Positions 33,479 to 42,155 of a stretch of DNA of 64,000 nt are shown one piece after another. Where the stretch lies: NCBI GenBank assembly GCA_025449845.1, contig JANWIP010000017.1, forward strand, positions 186,001-250,000. Direction: 5' to 3'. The position numbers and the translations under genes are program-made. Source of the stretch: Solirubrobacteraceae bacterium. GTDB taxonomy: Bacteria > Actinomycetota > Thermoleophilia > Solirubrobacterales > Solirubrobacteraceae. The notes beneath the pieces are model-generated. The model was given only the letters and a program-made list of their open reading frames with translations, was not told the DNA's origin and searched no databases. Within the stretch, counting starts at the first letter, position 1, and each line of letters opens with the position of its first letter.

Positions 33479-35365
33479 ATGGGACCTCGCCACAGCACAC
33501 CTACCTCTTCCGCAGACCCCGGTTCCAAACCGCAGCGTGTGCTGATCCTTTCAGCCGACGTGGGCGAGGGCCATGCCGCCGCCGCGCGCGCTTTGACGCA
33601 GCAGCTCGAAGCCTCACCGCAGGAGGTCGAAGTCACGACGATCGACGGTCTTGCCGCACTGGGTCGTCCGGTGCGCCAAGTGGTCCAGGATGGCTACCGC
33701 GTGCAGCTGCGCTGGCTGCCTTGGACCTACACGATCGTTTATTGGCTGCTTGAGAAGATCGCCCCTGCTCGCTGGTTGGCGCGCGGGCTGCTGTGCCTGT
33801 TTGGCTCGCGCCTGTTGGCGCGGCGCATCGCCGAGCACGAACCGGATGTGATCGTCTCTACCTACCCTGCCGTCACGGTGGTGCTCGCACGCCTGCGCCG
33901 CACTCATCAGGTGACCTGTCCAACTGTCGCCACCATCACCGACCTCACGGGTCTGTTCTTCTGGGCGCAGCCGGGCATCGACATGCACCTCGTGATGTAT
34001 GGCGAGTCGCTGGAGTCGGTGGAAAGCATTGCCGGGCCAGACAGCGTGCAGCTCGTGCGCCCGCTGATCTCGGCCGAGTTCCTGGAGCCGCGCTGCCCGA
34101 GCGAGGCGCGTCGCGCGCTGGGCCTGCCCGAGGAGGGACGCATGGTCGTGGTCTCGGGCGGTGGCTGGGGCGTGGGCGACGTGCAGGGCGCCGTGCAGGA
34201 GCTCTGCAACGTGCCGGACATCTCAAGCATCGTCTGCCTGGCTGGGCGCAACGAGCAGCTGGCAGAGAAGCTGGGCGAGGCTTTTGCGTCTGAGGAGCGC
34301 GTGCGCGTGTTGGGCTTCACCGATCAGATGCCCCAGCTGCTGGCCGCTGCGGATGCGCTTGTGCACTCCACCGGCGGCGTGACCTGCCTGGAGGCCAAGG
34401 CTGCGGGCACCCCAGTTGTGTCCTACGGCCTGCCTGTGGGGCATGCGAGGTTGAACACGCGCGCGATGGCGAATCTCGATCTGCTGCGGCTTGCCAATGA
34501 CACGCGCGAGTTGCGCGAGCATGTGCAGGCGAGTTTTGCGGAGAGCGCCGTCATGGTTGCGGCTCCAGCAACAGGCACGACTGCCGCGTCGACTGCCGAG
34601 CCAGTGATGGCACAGGCCAACGGCGCCACATCGCTGGGCGACCCGAAGCTGTTCGAACCGGCGGCCGTTGACCTTGTGCTGAAAGCCCCGCGCCGGGTGC
34701 GGCCGATTCCCATGTGGCGCCTGCGCACGATCGCCATAAGCGCGCAGTTGCTGCTGCTGCTGGGCGTGGGCATGTGGACGATGTCGACCGACGAGGTCAC
34801 CGCACTCGCCTCGGCGGTGCTGCGCGTGCATACGATCAAGCACATCGCCACCAGCGATCACAGCGTGGGCGTGATCCTGCGGGCGCCCTCGCAGGATGTG
34901 GCGGCGGTGGCATCGCAGCTGGCCAGTCGCGGCATCCACGTCTCCTTCGCGGACGGTGGCGGCGTGCCTGCGCGTGGCGTCGTGATCAAGGTGGAGGGTC
35001 TGCGCGATGAGCTGATGCCCGAAGCGCCCCGCAACAGCCTGCTGCGCTGGATGCGCACACGCGGCGTGCTGCGTTCGCAGGCCCGCGCGCTGGGACTGCA
35101 CCGGCACTTCTACTTCCTGCAGCCTCACGGCGGTCTCAGCGTGGGCCAGCTCGTGCTTGCACGTACGGCCGATGCCACGCCCGTCGCCGGGCAGGTGCAG
35201 CTGAACGCGACCGGCCCGCTGCCTCAGCGCCCGCTGCGCGCCGGCGACGTGGTCGTGGTGAGCGTCGACGGCTCGCCCGCCTCCGTGCGCGGCGTCGTGC
35301 GGCTCGTGTCCTGGTTGGACGCCGAGCGGCTGGGCGTCGAGTCGCTCGGCTCGCTCGCCAGCTGA
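33479..35365 (+). CDS. GT28/MGDG synthase-like glycosyltransferase fused to a degenerate NodB-like domain
   Basis: 628 aa from ATG 33479 (a GTG at 33416 is possible). Residues about 20-390 match processive diacylglycerol glycosyltransferases: [19 protein letters not shown] (MGDG-synthase N-domain), [26 protein letters not shown] and the donor site [21 protein letters not shown] single membrane helix ([16 protein letters not shown], about 418) follows. The C-terminal 180 residues resemble a polysaccharide deacetylase fold with [36 protein letters not shown] and [13 protein letters not shown], but the metal-binding DDG position reads RAP, so catalysis is unlikely. Probably makes a glycolipid; the extracytoplasmic domain may bind glycan. 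Confidence 0.8.
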   Translation: MGPRHSTPTSSADPGSKPQRVLILSADVGEGHAAAARALTQQLEASPQEVEVTTIDGLAALGRPVRQVVQDGYRVQLRWLPWTYTIVYWLLEKIAPARWLARGLLCLFGSRLLARRIAEHEPDVIVSTYPAVTVVLARLRRTHQVTCPTVATITDLTGLFFWAQPGIDMHLVMYGESLESVESIAGPDSVQLVRPLISAEFLEPRCPSEARRALGLPEEGRMVVVSGGGWGVGDVQGAVQELCNVPDISSIVCLAGRNEQLAEKLGEAFASEERVRVLGFTDQMPQLLAAADALVHSTGGVTCLEAKAAGTPVVSYGLPVGHARLNTRAMANLDLLRLANDTRELREHVQASFAESAVMVAAPATGTTAASTAEPVMAQANGATSLGDPKLFEPAAVDLVLKAPRRVRPIPMWRLRTIAISAQLLLLLGVGMWTMSTDEVTALASAVLRVHTIKHIATSDHSVGVILRAPSQDVAAVASQLASRGIHVSFADGGGVPARGVVIKVEGLRDELMPEAPRNSLLRWMRTRGVLRSQARALGLHRHFYFLQPHGGLSVGQLVLARTADATPVAGQVQLNATGPLPQRPLRAGDVVVVSVDGSPASVRGVVRLVSWLDAERLGVESLGSLAS

Positions 35366-36300
35366 GCTGTCTCCTCGCTAGCGCCGGGAGCGTCCTGCGT
35401 AGGATTGGGAGTGTCCTGTGTAGGGTCGGGAGCTTCCTGCGCGTGCTCGCTGTGCATCAGTGCCAGCAGCAGCGGCGAGCGCGCCAACACGGCTGCGCCT
35501 GCGACCACCACCAGCAGCGAGGCCGCCAAGGGCACGCCTGAAAGCGGCGTGGAGGCGAAGCTCTCGTTGAACAGCACCGGCGCCAGCAGCACCGGCACGA
35601 TCGTCTGCGTTACGAACACCACCGGGGCCACCTGGATCGCGGGCCTTGACTGCAATGCGCTCATCTCGCTGAGCGACGCGACGGCGGAGGCCGCAGCGGT
35701 GGAGAGTCCCCAGGCGGCCGCTGCCAGCAGCAGGCCGCGGGCGAGATCGTCAGAGGCCAGCTTGGTCGCCACGCCGCTCCAGGCGAAGCCGAAGCCGGCG
35801 CCGAGCATCGTCACCGACGCGAACGTGCGGCCCATGCGCAGCAGCAGATACGGCAGCAGGCTGGCGAGGGCCAGCGCGAGCAGCACCAGCGTGAGCGTGC
35901 TCGCGCCGGCATGGGCGCTGCTGCGCGTCGGCGCGCACAGCCCGGCGCCGATCACCCCCACGACGATCGCGGTGACCGCAAGGTGCTCGCGCCGCCCGGC
36001 GTGCTCGCCCAGCATGCGCTCGCCGAGCACCATCAGCACGGGCAGGCCCATCGCCAGGGCGGGCTGTACGACCACCAGAGGCGCCAGGCCGAGGGCCAGC
36101 ACCTGCAAGGGCCAGCCTAGGATCGAGAGCCCCGTGCCGCTCAGCCAGCGCACGCGGCGGACCAGGCCCCAGGCGAGCGCCAGGCGCAGATGCTCCTCCG
36201 CTGGAGCCTCGCGGGCATCCATCGCCTGCAGCGCGAAGCCTAGGCTGTATAGGGTCGCGGCTGCCACTGCCGCCAAGATGCCGAGAGAGAGTTCGAGCAT
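35224..36300 (-). CDS. DMT/EamA-like multispanning transporter
   Basis: 358 aa. About nine hydrophobic segments from the N-terminus ([22 protein letters not shown]) to about residue 280, with an internal duplication as in EamA or NIPA-like drug/metabolite transporters ([19 protein letters not shown] matched by [23 protein letters not shown]). The substrate is unknown; similar proteins flip lipids or carry small metabolites or magnesium. The last 75 residues are low-complexity (repeated PTQDTP/PTQDAP) and run 142 bp antisense into the preceding gene. Its ATG overlaps the divergent deacetylase ATG within a CATG. Confidence 0.75.
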   Translation of the reverse strand: MLELSLGILAAVAAATLYSLGFALQAMDAREAPAEEHLRLALAWGLVRRVRWLSGTGLSILGWPLQVLALGLAPLVVVQPALAMGLPVLMVLGERMLGEHAGRREHLAVTAIVVGVIGAGLCAPTRSSAHAGASTLTLVLLALALASLLPYLLLRMGRTFASVTMLGAGFGFAWSGVATKLASDDLARGLLLAAAAWGLSTAAASAVASLSEMSALQSRPAIQVAPVVFVTQTIVPVLLAPVLFNESFASTPLSGVPLAASLLVVVAGAAVLARSPLLLALMHSEHAQEAPDPTQDTPNPTQDAPGASEETAQLASEPSDSTPSRSASNQDTSRTTPRTEAGEPSTLTTTTSPARSGR

Positions 36301-37018
36301 GTCAGCGAACGATGATCGCAGTCTGAGCCCCCGTCTAGCGGGTTTCGCAGGCGGAATCCTTACCGTCAGCTACCTGCTGCCCGGCTTGGCCGGGCAGTGG
36401 CCGGCGCTGCGCGGGCCACTGGGCGTGGAGGACAGGACCGCCAGCGGCGAGGGGTATGCGCTGACCTTTGACGACGGCCCGCACCGCGGAGGGACCCCGG
36501 CGGTGCTGGAGATTCTCGCTGCCGCCAATACGCACGCGACGTTCTTTCTGGTGGGTGAGCAGGTGCAGCGCAACCCTGGGCTTGCTCAGGAGATCGTCGC
36601 TGCGGGGCATACCGTGGGATTGCACTGCTATCGCCACCGCAATCTTCTGCGCTTGGCGCCGTGGCAGGTGCGCGCGGACATCGATCGGGCTCAAGCCTTG
36701 ATTGAGGATGCCACCGGCGTGCCGATCGGTCTCTACCGCCCGCCTTATGGCGTGCTCAACGCCTCCGCCTTGCGCCTGGCCAAGGCTCGCGGCTGGCGCA
36801 CGCTGCTGTGGAGTCAGTGGGGGAGGGACTGGGAGAAGCGCGCGACCCCCGAGTCGATCGTGCGGCGTGTGACCGATGATGCGCGGCCCGGCGCGGTGCT
36901 GCTGCTGCACGACGCCGACGATTACAGCTCCCGGGACTCGTGGCGGCGCATGTTGGCGGCGCTGCCCGTGGTGCTTCAAACGATGAGCGAGCGCGGATTA
37001 CGCCCCGTGGCTCCCTAG
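36299..37018 (+). CDS. Polysaccharide deacetylase (NodB homology, CE4)
   Basis: 239 aa from ATG 36299; the frame is open to 35405 but that part is antisense to the transporter gene. The N-terminus has one hydrophobic segment (LAGFAGGILTVSYLLPGLAG), a signal anchor. CE4 motifs: ALTFDDGPH (base and metal Asp), GLHCYRHRNL (metal His pair; usually HS/TxxH), YRPPYGVLN, and LLHDADD. It removes acetyl groups from N-acetylated glycans such as peptidoglycan or wall polysaccharide. The PAP2 gene follows by nine bases. The neighbouring fusion protein carries an inactive copy of the same fold. Confidence 0.9.
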   Translation: MSANDDRSLSPRLAGFAGGILTVSYLLPGLAGQWPALRGPLGVEDRTASGEGYALTFDDGPHRGGTPAVLEILAAANTHATFFLVGEQVQRNPGLAQEIVAAGHTVGLHCYRHRNLLRLAPWQVRADIDRAQALIEDATGVPIGLYRPPYGVLNASALRLAKARGWRTLLWSQWGRDWEKRATPESIVRRVTDDARPGAVLLLHDADDYSSRDSWRRMLAALPVVLQTMSERGLRPVAP

Positions 37019-37027
37019 AATCTTCGG

Positions 37028-37894
37028 ATGCCTCTCAGCCCGAGCGAGACAGCTGGTGAAGTGGCGGTCGCGCTTCCCGAGGCGCTTGGCACAGGCTCGC
37101 ATGTGCAGGGGAAGAGTCGTGCATTGGCCGCTGTGCAGGAGCGGCCTCGGTGGTGGCTTGAGCTGCTCACGATCGCCTGGCTGGCGTGGGTGTATGACTT
37201 CATCAACAACCTCGCCCCACTGCGCCACAGCGTCGCCATCGCCCACGCACTGGGGGTCCTCAATCTGGAGCAATCGCTGCATCTGACTCCCGAACTGACA
37301 CTCAATCGCTGGCTGACCGCCCATCACACGCTGGGTGCGATTTGTTCGGACTACTACGACAACGCTCACTTCACCGTCACACTCGGCCTCTTGGGGTGGT
37401 TGTGGTGGAAGCGCGCCGACATTTACCGGCCGCTGCGCACGGCGCTGGTCTTGATGAACATACTGGGCCTGATCGTCTTCTGGCTATACCCCGTGGCTCC
37501 CCCAAGGATGCTGGCGGGCTTCAGCGACGTGGTGGCCGACACGGGCGCATTCGGCTCTTTTCACTCCGGCTCATTGGCCCAGGCCGCCAACCAGTACGCC
37601 GCGATGCCCTCGCTGCACATGGCCTGGGCGGCGTGGTGCGGGTTGGTGATCTGGCAGCTGTCTTCGAAACCGTGGGTCAGGGCGGTGGCCGTGGTCTATC
37701 CGTGCCTCACTTGTGTGGCGGTGCTGGCCACAGGCAACCACTTCCTGCTCGATGTCATCGCCGGCCTGGGCACGATGGCGCTTGCCGTGGTGCTTGTACG
37801 GCCGGTTACAACGGCAGGTGTCGCAGGGTATTATGCACTTCACGCAGGGGTTTTTCGGTCGCGGCGGGGGTCTAGGGTTTCGCGTCCTAAATAA
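37028..37894 (+). CDS. PAP2 superfamily membrane phosphatase / phosphotransferase
   Basis: 288 aa, about six membrane helices. PAP2 motifs: FWLYPVAPPRML (variant of motif 1, as in the inositolphosphotransferase Aur1/Ipt1-like group), MPSLHMAWAAWC (motif 2 with the catalytic His) and ATGNHFLLDVIAG (motif 3 with nucleophile His). Substrates in the superfamily are lipid phosphates, including undecaprenyl diphosphate and phosphatidylinositol derivatives. It is co-directional with and close behind the polysaccharide deacetylase. The extreme C-terminus is basic. Confidence 0.87.
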   Translation: MPLSPSETAGEVAVALPEALGTGSHVQGKSRALAAVQERPRWWLELLTIAWLAWVYDFINNLAPLRHSVAIAHALGVLNLEQSLHLTPELTLNRWLTAHHTLGAICSDYYDNAHFTVTLGLLGWLWWKRADIYRPLRTALVLMNILGLIVFWLYPVAPPRMLAGFSDVVADTGAFGSFHSGSLAQAANQYAAMPSLHMAWAAWCGLVIWQLSSKPWVRAVAVVYPCLTCVAVLATGNHFLLDVIAGLGTMALAVVLVRPVTTAGVAGYYALHAGVFRSRRGSRVSRPK

Positions 37895-37955
37895 AGAGTG
37901 GCCTCCGCGCAGCGCGAACTGCCGGGGGCCGGACACGGAAAGGACGTGCCTTCCC

Positions 37956-38224
37956 ATGTGCGACCAGCGTAGTGAGAACGATGTATCGGAAGACCGCGTG
38001 AGCGAGGAGTTGCGGGATAACGGGGTTCTGAACCTCTTCTTTTGCGACCCTATGTCGTACCCGTGGACGGTCGATGAGATCGGCCGCGAGATTGAGAACA
38101 GCCTCGCCGCCGTGGACTCAGTTGGCAGGCTGACCAGGCCGGGCTGTTGCATCGTTCCGGGGAGTTCGTGTTCCCGACGCGCACCGCGCGGCGCGCGGAT
38201 CAGTTGGGCGTCGGCGGCGTCTAA
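37956..38224 (+). pseudogene. Frameshifted small winged-helix protein gene
   Basis: ATG 37956 opens a frame reading MCDQRSENDVS, then VLNLFFCDPMSYPWTVDEIG and SLAAVDSVGRL. At about 38132 the sensible continuation moves by one base: DQAGLLHRSGEFVFPTRTAR then ADQLGVGGV and TAA at 38222-38224. Joined, the product is about 90 residues with a winged-helix pattern (WTVDEIGREI, AAVDSVGRLDQAGLLHR, EFVFPTRTA) like small hypothetical proteins I associate with Thermoleophilia. One missing G (CTG-GAC read as CTGAC) explains it. A pseudogene or a sequence error is likelier than programmed slippage because no slippery heptamer is visible. Confidence 0.6.
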
Positions 38225-38300
38225 CGTCAGGGTGGGCGCCACGTCGCAGGTTGGGCGTGGCGCTCTGCCGAGGACTTCAGTTCGTCGGTGTAGAGTCTCC

Positions 38301-38328
38301 TTGACACATCCTCGTAGTGGACTATCAT
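38301..38328 (+). promoter_or_regulatory. Sigma70-type promoter in front of a hairpin pair
   Basis: TTGACA (38301-38306), 16-bp spacer, TATCAT (38323-38328). A transcript would start near 38335 and meet the hairpins at 38348-38389 within about 55 nt; the downstream gene is on the other strand, so the promoter has no obvious coding target. Confidence 0.55.
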
Positions 38329-38347
38329 GGCTATACCCCCCCTGTAC

Positions 38348-38393
38348 GCCTCGGCGGCAGGGATGCGAGGCCGTCCTTAGGGGCGGCCTTTGC
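38348..38393 (+). terminator. Terminator-like hairpin with an alternative upstream pairing
   Basis: AGGCCGTCC (38368-38376), loop TTAG, GGGCGGCCT (38381-38389): nine pairs including one G-U, followed by TTGCGATTT. The overlapping alternative GCCTCG (38348-38353) / CGAGGC (38366-38371) would block it. This is the layout of an attenuator or of a very short RNA. Confidence 0.5.
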
Positions 38394-38407
38394 GATTTCA
38401 AGGGCAG

Positions 38408-39073
38408 CTACCAGCTAGGCGGCTTGTGCACGATCCCGCGCGCGTCGGGCACCTGCGAGGGAAACTGGCTGGCGCGGAGCGCGGCTCGCCGGATCGGCTT
38501 GTAGAACGAGCCCCACGGCAGTTGCTTTGGCGACAGCGCCCAGCTCCGGTTGCCGTGCGGGTTGAGGATGCCGACTGGAGCCTTCATCTCCTCGCGCACG
38601 AGTCGCACCGGCTCCTTGAGGTCGCTGTCGTTGGAGATCACCACGGCGAGGTCGTAGCGAGCGCGCCCTCCGTCGATCAGCAGATGGCTGGCGAGGTTAA
38701 CGTCTGAGCCCTTCTCCTCAGTCTCCCAGACTTCGACGAACCGCGCTCGTCCACGACGATCGTTCTTCACGCACCGCCGAGTGGCCGCCCGTTCGAGGAA
38801 ACGCCCGTAGTGGATCGTAAGGTTGGGCACGGTCGCGAGCGCGCGAAAGTATGTCTGCTGGCGCTGGCCCGCGTGAGGATTTCCGGGCCTGACCTTCACG
38901 CGAGCGGTGAAGTACTTGATGCCCACGATGTCGCTGTCGCCGCTGAGCATCCGCTCGCACAGCGCGCCGATGTCTAGCCATCGCTCTGCGGAGTCCTTCA
39001 GGCACCCGTAGTAGAGATTGAAGCCATCAACGTAGACAATGGTGCGCAGACGCGAGGCTCCCCTTCGAGGCAT
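38408..39073 (-). CDS. NYN domain ribonuclease-like protein
   Basis: 221 aa. The NYN (LabA/DUF88) domain is a PIN-like metal-dependent nuclease fold. The acidic site is clear: VYVDGFNLYYG (D16), EKGSDVNLASHLL, and VVISNDSDLKEPV. The KVRPGNPHAGQRQQTYFRAL segment matches the family's middle helix. Function is probably RNA cleavage or processing; some stand-alone NYN proteins are defence-related, but nothing here proves that. It lies alone on the minus strand between the envelope block and the atp operon. Confidence 0.87.
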   Translation of the reverse strand: MPRRGASRLRTIVYVDGFNLYYGCLKDSAERWLDIGALCERMLSGDSDIVGIKYFTARVKVRPGNPHAGQRQQTYFRALATVPNLTIHYGRFLERAATRRCVKNDRRGRARFVEVWETEEKGSDVNLASHLLIDGGRARYDLAVVISNDSDLKEPVRLVREEMKAPVGILNPHGNRSWALSPKQLPWGSFYKPIRRAALRASQFPSQVPDARGIVHKPPSW

Positions 39074-39237
39074 AGCCGATGCATTCTAGGAATCGGACTA
39101 GACGGATTCTTGTGCGCAACCACACTCCGACTCATGAGCGCAAAGTGCTCCCTAACACGGGGCGAAACGTGCACCGGCCGAATATAACGACGGGACCCTG
39201 CGTTAAGTTCATAATCCCCGTATCGCATGTCACAAAC
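39074..39237. other. Intergenic region upstream of the atp operon and NYN gene
   Basis: No gene seen between the NYN start and the atp promoter. It includes imperfect arms GAATC (39090 region) and GATTC around the NYN upstream side, and is less G+C-rich than its surroundings, as expected for divergent promoters. Confidence 0.4.
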
Positions 39238-39266
39238 TTGTCACGAAGTCTCGGATCGGGTAGACT
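39238..39266 (+). promoter_or_regulatory. Promoter of the ATP synthase operon
   Basis: TTGTCA (39238-39243), 17-bp spacer, TAGACT (39261-39266), about 95 nt upstream of the first gene of the operon. The leader between holds GC-rich segments with a short T-run (TGTTTTTCGC) but no recognised riboswitch. Confidence 0.65.
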
Positions 39267-39362
39267 GGACAGCGCTGCCGCACTAACGCAGGCGGCTGTT
39301 TTTCGCAAGTCCGCCGCGAGACAGCGCGCGGGCTTTCGCGTCTGTAGGGTCCCCCATATCTC

Positions 39363-39740
39363 ATGACTACCATCTTTTTGCGCTATCTCGACGTGTGCCT
39401 GGTGTTCGCCACCGCGCCTTTTGTGCTGGCCGCCGGCCTGCCCGTGATGGGTTATGTCATCGGCGCTTCGGCGTGGCTGCTCACGCGCGTCGCCGTGGCT
39501 GCGATGCAGGCGCGCTCGCTGCGCTCGCGCGACCCGCGCACGCGGGCCGGCTTGCAGGTGGGCACGATGATGGCGCGCGTTTGGATCGTCGCGCTCGCCG
39601 TGGTCCTGGCCCGCTACGCCGGCGGTAAGGACGATGGGATCATGGCCGCCACGCTGGTGCTCGCGGCATTCACCGTGTACTTCGTGCTCAACATCGTCAC
39701 GCGCGGGGGACAGTTGCAGGGAAGACCGAGCACCTCATGA
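39363..39740 (+). CDS. AtpI-like small membrane protein at the head of the atp operon
   Basis: 125 aa with about four hydrophobic segments (VCLVFATAPFVLAAGLPVMG, VIGASAWLLTRVAVAAM, VWIVALAVVLARYA and LVLAAFTVYFVLNIV). It occupies the usual place of AtpI/AtpZ, which help assemble the c-ring or supply magnesium, but sequence similarity to either is weak by eye. The stop overlaps the atpB start (ATGA), so it is translated with the operon. Confidence 0.6.
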   Translation: MTTIFLRYLDVCLVFATAPFVLAAGLPVMGYVIGASAWLLTRVAVAAMQARSLRSRDPRTRAGLQVGTMMARVWIVALAVVLARYAGGKDDGIMAATLVLAAFTVYFVLNIVTRGGQLQGRPSTS

Positions 39741-40678
39741 GCGCTGCCACGATCGCGGGAGGGTCGCGGCAGCCGCGCTTCAGCACCAAGCAGAAGCTGC
39801 TGGCGATCCTCGGCATCTACGTCCTCGGGATCGTCGTCATCGGCGTCCTCGCCGGCGGTGGCAGCCGCAACGCCAGCTACGAACCCCAGAACGAGTTCAA
39901 GCTCGAAAACTGGGTGCCCATCCATCTCGCGGGTGTCGACTTCTCAATCACCAAGGCCGTGATGTATCTGCTCATCGCGGCCACGCTGACCTGCGTCAGC
40001 ATGATCTACATCGCGCGGCGCATGCGTCAGCGCCCCAACCGCGTGCAGACGGCCGTCGAGATGATCTTCAATCTCCTGCGCGAGAACATCGTCGCGGGCA
40101 ACATGGACAAGAAGATGGCCGCCAGGTGGTTCCCCTTCATTGCCACTCTCTTCCTCTTCATTCTTTTCTCCAACCTGATTGGCTACATACCGCTGCCGAC
40201 CAACATCGAGCACAAGATCAGCGTCTTCGGTCTGCAGATCCCCTCCTTCTCGCTGTACGCGGCCACCGCCAACCTCTCGATCCCCCTCGTGCTCGCGCTG
40301 GTCGTTTTCATCGCCTACACCACCGAAGGCATACGCGCCAAGGGTCCGCTCGGCTATCTCAAGGGCCTCATACCCGCCGGCGTGAGCGGTGGCATGGCCG
40401 TTCCGATCTTCATCCTGGAGATCCTCTCCAACCTTATGCGCCTGCTGTCGTTGTCGATCAGGCTTTTCGCCAACGTCCTGGCTGGACATCTGCTGATCCT
40501 GTTCATGTCGGGCGCGCTGGCCGTTCTGCTCGGCGTCGCTGCGCTGGGCTGGTTCACACTCCCGCTCGGCATCGCGCTGTTCGCCTTCGAGGTCACCCTC
40601 GTCGCCGCCTTGCAGGCATTCATCTTCGCAACTCTTACCGCGATCTACCTGGCCGGCGCTGTCGCCGACCATCACTAA
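39737..40678 (+). CDS. atpB: F0F1 ATP synthase subunit a
   Basis: 313 aa. Membrane stator subunit forming the proton half-channels against the c-ring. The essential Arg is in LSLSIRLFANVLAGHLLIL; FSNLIGYIPLP, LSIPLVLALVVFIAYTTEG and ALQAFIFATLTAIYLAGAV are the other conserved helices. The first 45 residues form a basic/hydrophobic N-terminal segment. It overlaps the preceding gene by four bases. Confidence 0.96.
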   Translation: MSAATIAGGSRQPRFSTKQKLLAILGIYVLGIVVIGVLAGGGSRNASYEPQNEFKLENWVPIHLAGVDFSITKAVMYLLIAATLTCVSMIYIARRMRQRPNRVQTAVEMIFNLLRENIVAGNMDKKMAARWFPFIATLFLFILFSNLIGYIPLPTNIEHKISVFGLQIPSFSLYAATANLSIPLVLALVVFIAYTTEGIRAKGPLGYLKGLIPAGVSGGMAVPIFILEILSNLMRLLSLSIRLFANVLAGHLLILFMSGALAVLLGVAALGWFTLPLGIALFAFEVTLVAALQAFIFATLTAIYLAGAVADHH

Positions 40679-40699
40679 TCAAAACAAGGAGCAGTAACT

Positions 40700-40969
40700 G
40701 TGCACATGGCACTAATCACCCTGCTGGCGGCGACAGAAGAAATCGCCAAGGCGGGCAAGTCGATTGGCCTCGGCGTGGGTGGAGGCCTCGGTGCAGTGGG
40801 CGCCGGCGTCGGCATCGGCATCATCTTCGGCAAGGTCATCGAGGGCATCACGCGCCAGCCTGAGATGCGCGATGAGATCACCGCTATTCAGTGGCTCGGC
40901 TTCGCTTTGACTGAGGCTTGCTTCTTCTACGGCCTGGTTGCCGGCCTGTTGGCTGCCTTCATCGTCTAG
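40700..40969 (+). CDS. atpE: F0F1 ATP synthase subunit c
   Basis: 89 aa from GTG 40700, after AAGGAG at about 40686. Two-helix proteolipid of the rotor ring; the first ten residues precede the first helix (LGVGGGLGAVGAGVGIGIIFG). The polar loop is RQPEM and the proton-carrying acid is E72 in ALTEACFFYGLVAGLLAAF. No sodium-type ligand set is evident, so a proton-coupled enzyme is likely. Confidence 0.96.
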   Translation: MHMALITLLAATEEIAKAGKSIGLGVGGGLGAVGAGVGIGIIFGKVIEGITRQPEMRDEITAIQWLGFALTEACFFYGLVAGLLAAFIV

Positions 40970-40979
40970 GGCTCGCGCG

Positions 40980-41531
40980 ATGCTCGCATCTCACATACCG
41001 CTGGCTTCAAGCGGCAACTTTCTCGTCAAGCCCGGTATCGGGCTGATGATCTGGACGCTGCTCGTGTTCGGCATCACCCTGGTGCTGCTGGCGCGCCTCG
41101 CGTTCCCGCGCATCACCGAGGCGCTTGACAAGCGTCAGAAGGCGATCGAAGACTCGATCGACTCGGCAGAGCGCACGCGCGAGGAGGCTGACAAGATTCT
41201 CGCCGAGTACCGCGAGCGCCTGCAGGAGGCCCGTGGGCAGGCCGATGAGATCGTGCAGAGCGCCCGCCAGATGGGCGAGACGCACGAACGCGAGGCCAAG
41301 GAGCAGGCCAAGGAGCTTGCCTCCGACGCCGCGCAGCGTGCGCAGCGCGATATTGAGGCCGCCACCCAGCGTGCCTTGCAGGAACTGCGCCGTGAGGTTG
41401 CCGATTTGACGATCGCCGCGACCGAGAAGGTCACGCGCAAGACGCTCGACAGCGCCGATCAGAAGCGGCTCGTGGAGGAAGCGCTCAGCGAGCTCGACTT
41501 CTCCGGCGTCTCCGGATCGAGTCAGAACTGA
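40980..41531 (+). CDS. atpF: F0F1 ATP synthase subunit b
   Basis: 183 aa from ATG 40980, ten bases after the atpE stop (an upstream in-frame start at 40938 would overlap atpE). One N-terminal membrane helix (LMIWTLLVFGITLVLLARL), then a long charged coiled coil (RQKAIEDSIDSAERTREEAD onward) forming the peripheral stalk that joins delta. Typical length. Confidence 0.94.
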   Translation: MLASHIPLASSGNFLVKPGIGLMIWTLLVFGITLVLLARLAFPRITEALDKRQKAIEDSIDSAERTREEADKILAEYRERLQEARGQADEIVQSARQMGETHEREAKEQAKELASDAAQRAQRDIEAATQRALQELRREVADLTIAATEKVTRKTLDSADQKRLVEEALSELDFSGVSGSSQN

Positions 41532-41574
41532 TGATGACCGCTCGTCTCACATCGACCGCGGGAGTGCTCCGCTG

Positions 41575-42111
41575 ATGGAGGAGCTGGCCCAGGTATATGC
41601 GCGCTCGCTGTTCGAGGCGGCCAAGGAGCAGGGCAAGCTGGATGAGCTGCGCGAGCAGCTTGGGCAGTTCGCCGATGCCGTGCAGCAGAATCGCGAGCTA
41701 CAGGTGTTCTTCTTCTCGCCTTACTTCTCCACCAAGGAGAAGCAGGACGCTTTGGGGCGCCTGCTGGTGGATGCCGATTCTCAGCTCGTCAATTTCTTGG
41801 AGCTGCTGATCGAGAACCACCGTATGCCTGTCATCTTCCGCATCCGCCGCACCTTCGAGCATCTCTGGGAGCGGGAGAATCGCCTGCTGCCCGTGGAGAT
41901 CACCAGTGCCATCGAGTTGGACGACGCCACTACCGGCAGCGTCGCGCAGCGCATCGGCGAGAGCACCGGGCAGCGTGTGACGCTCACCACGCGCGTTGAT
42001 CCCTCCATCTTGGGGGGCATCGTTGTGCGCGTGGGCAATTCGATCCTCGACGCCTCAATCCGCAATCGACTGGAGCAGCTGCGCAAGCACGTTGCCCAAG
42101 GAGCCTTTTAG
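41575..42111 (+). CDS. atpH: F0F1 ATP synthase subunit delta
   Basis: 178 aa. Links the b stalk to the top of F1. Family pattern: [19 protein letters not shown] at the N-terminus, [14 protein letters not shown] in the middle, and the C-terminal [29 protein letters not shown]. Its TAG stop lies inside a truncated palindromic element that separates it from atpA. Confidence 0.94.
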   Translation: MEELAQVYARSLFEAAKEQGKLDELREQLGQFADAVQQNRELQVFFFSPYFSTKEKQDALGRLLVDADSQLVNFLELLIENHRMPVIFRIRRTFEHLWERENRLLPVEITSAIELDDATTGSVAQRIGESTGQRVTLTTRVDPSILGGIVVRVGNSILDASIRNRLEQLRKHVAQGAF

Positions 42112-42133
42112 AGGCCGGCGAGCCGGGCCCCTC
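42111..42133 (+). repeat. Truncated GC-rich palindromic element (family member 3)
   Basis: Only the right part of the unit is present: GAGG joined to CCGGCGAGCCGGGCCCCTC. AGAGG/CCTCT arms still enclose CCGG/CCGG. It lies between atpH and atpA, 23 nt before the atpA start, with the ribosome-binding AGGAG at about 42144. Confidence 0.75.
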
Positions 42134-42155
42134 TTCATCCAATAGGAGACCTCTT

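Noticed and set aside
35405-36298. N-terminal extension of the polysaccharide deacetylase
   Set aside because: The stretch is antisense to a well-formed membrane transporter; the conserved deacetylase domain needs only the ATG at 36299.
37713-38504. 263-codon frame downstream of PAP2
   Set aside because: It mixes the end of the PAP2 gene in another phase, the first half of the broken winged-helix gene and non-coding sequence.
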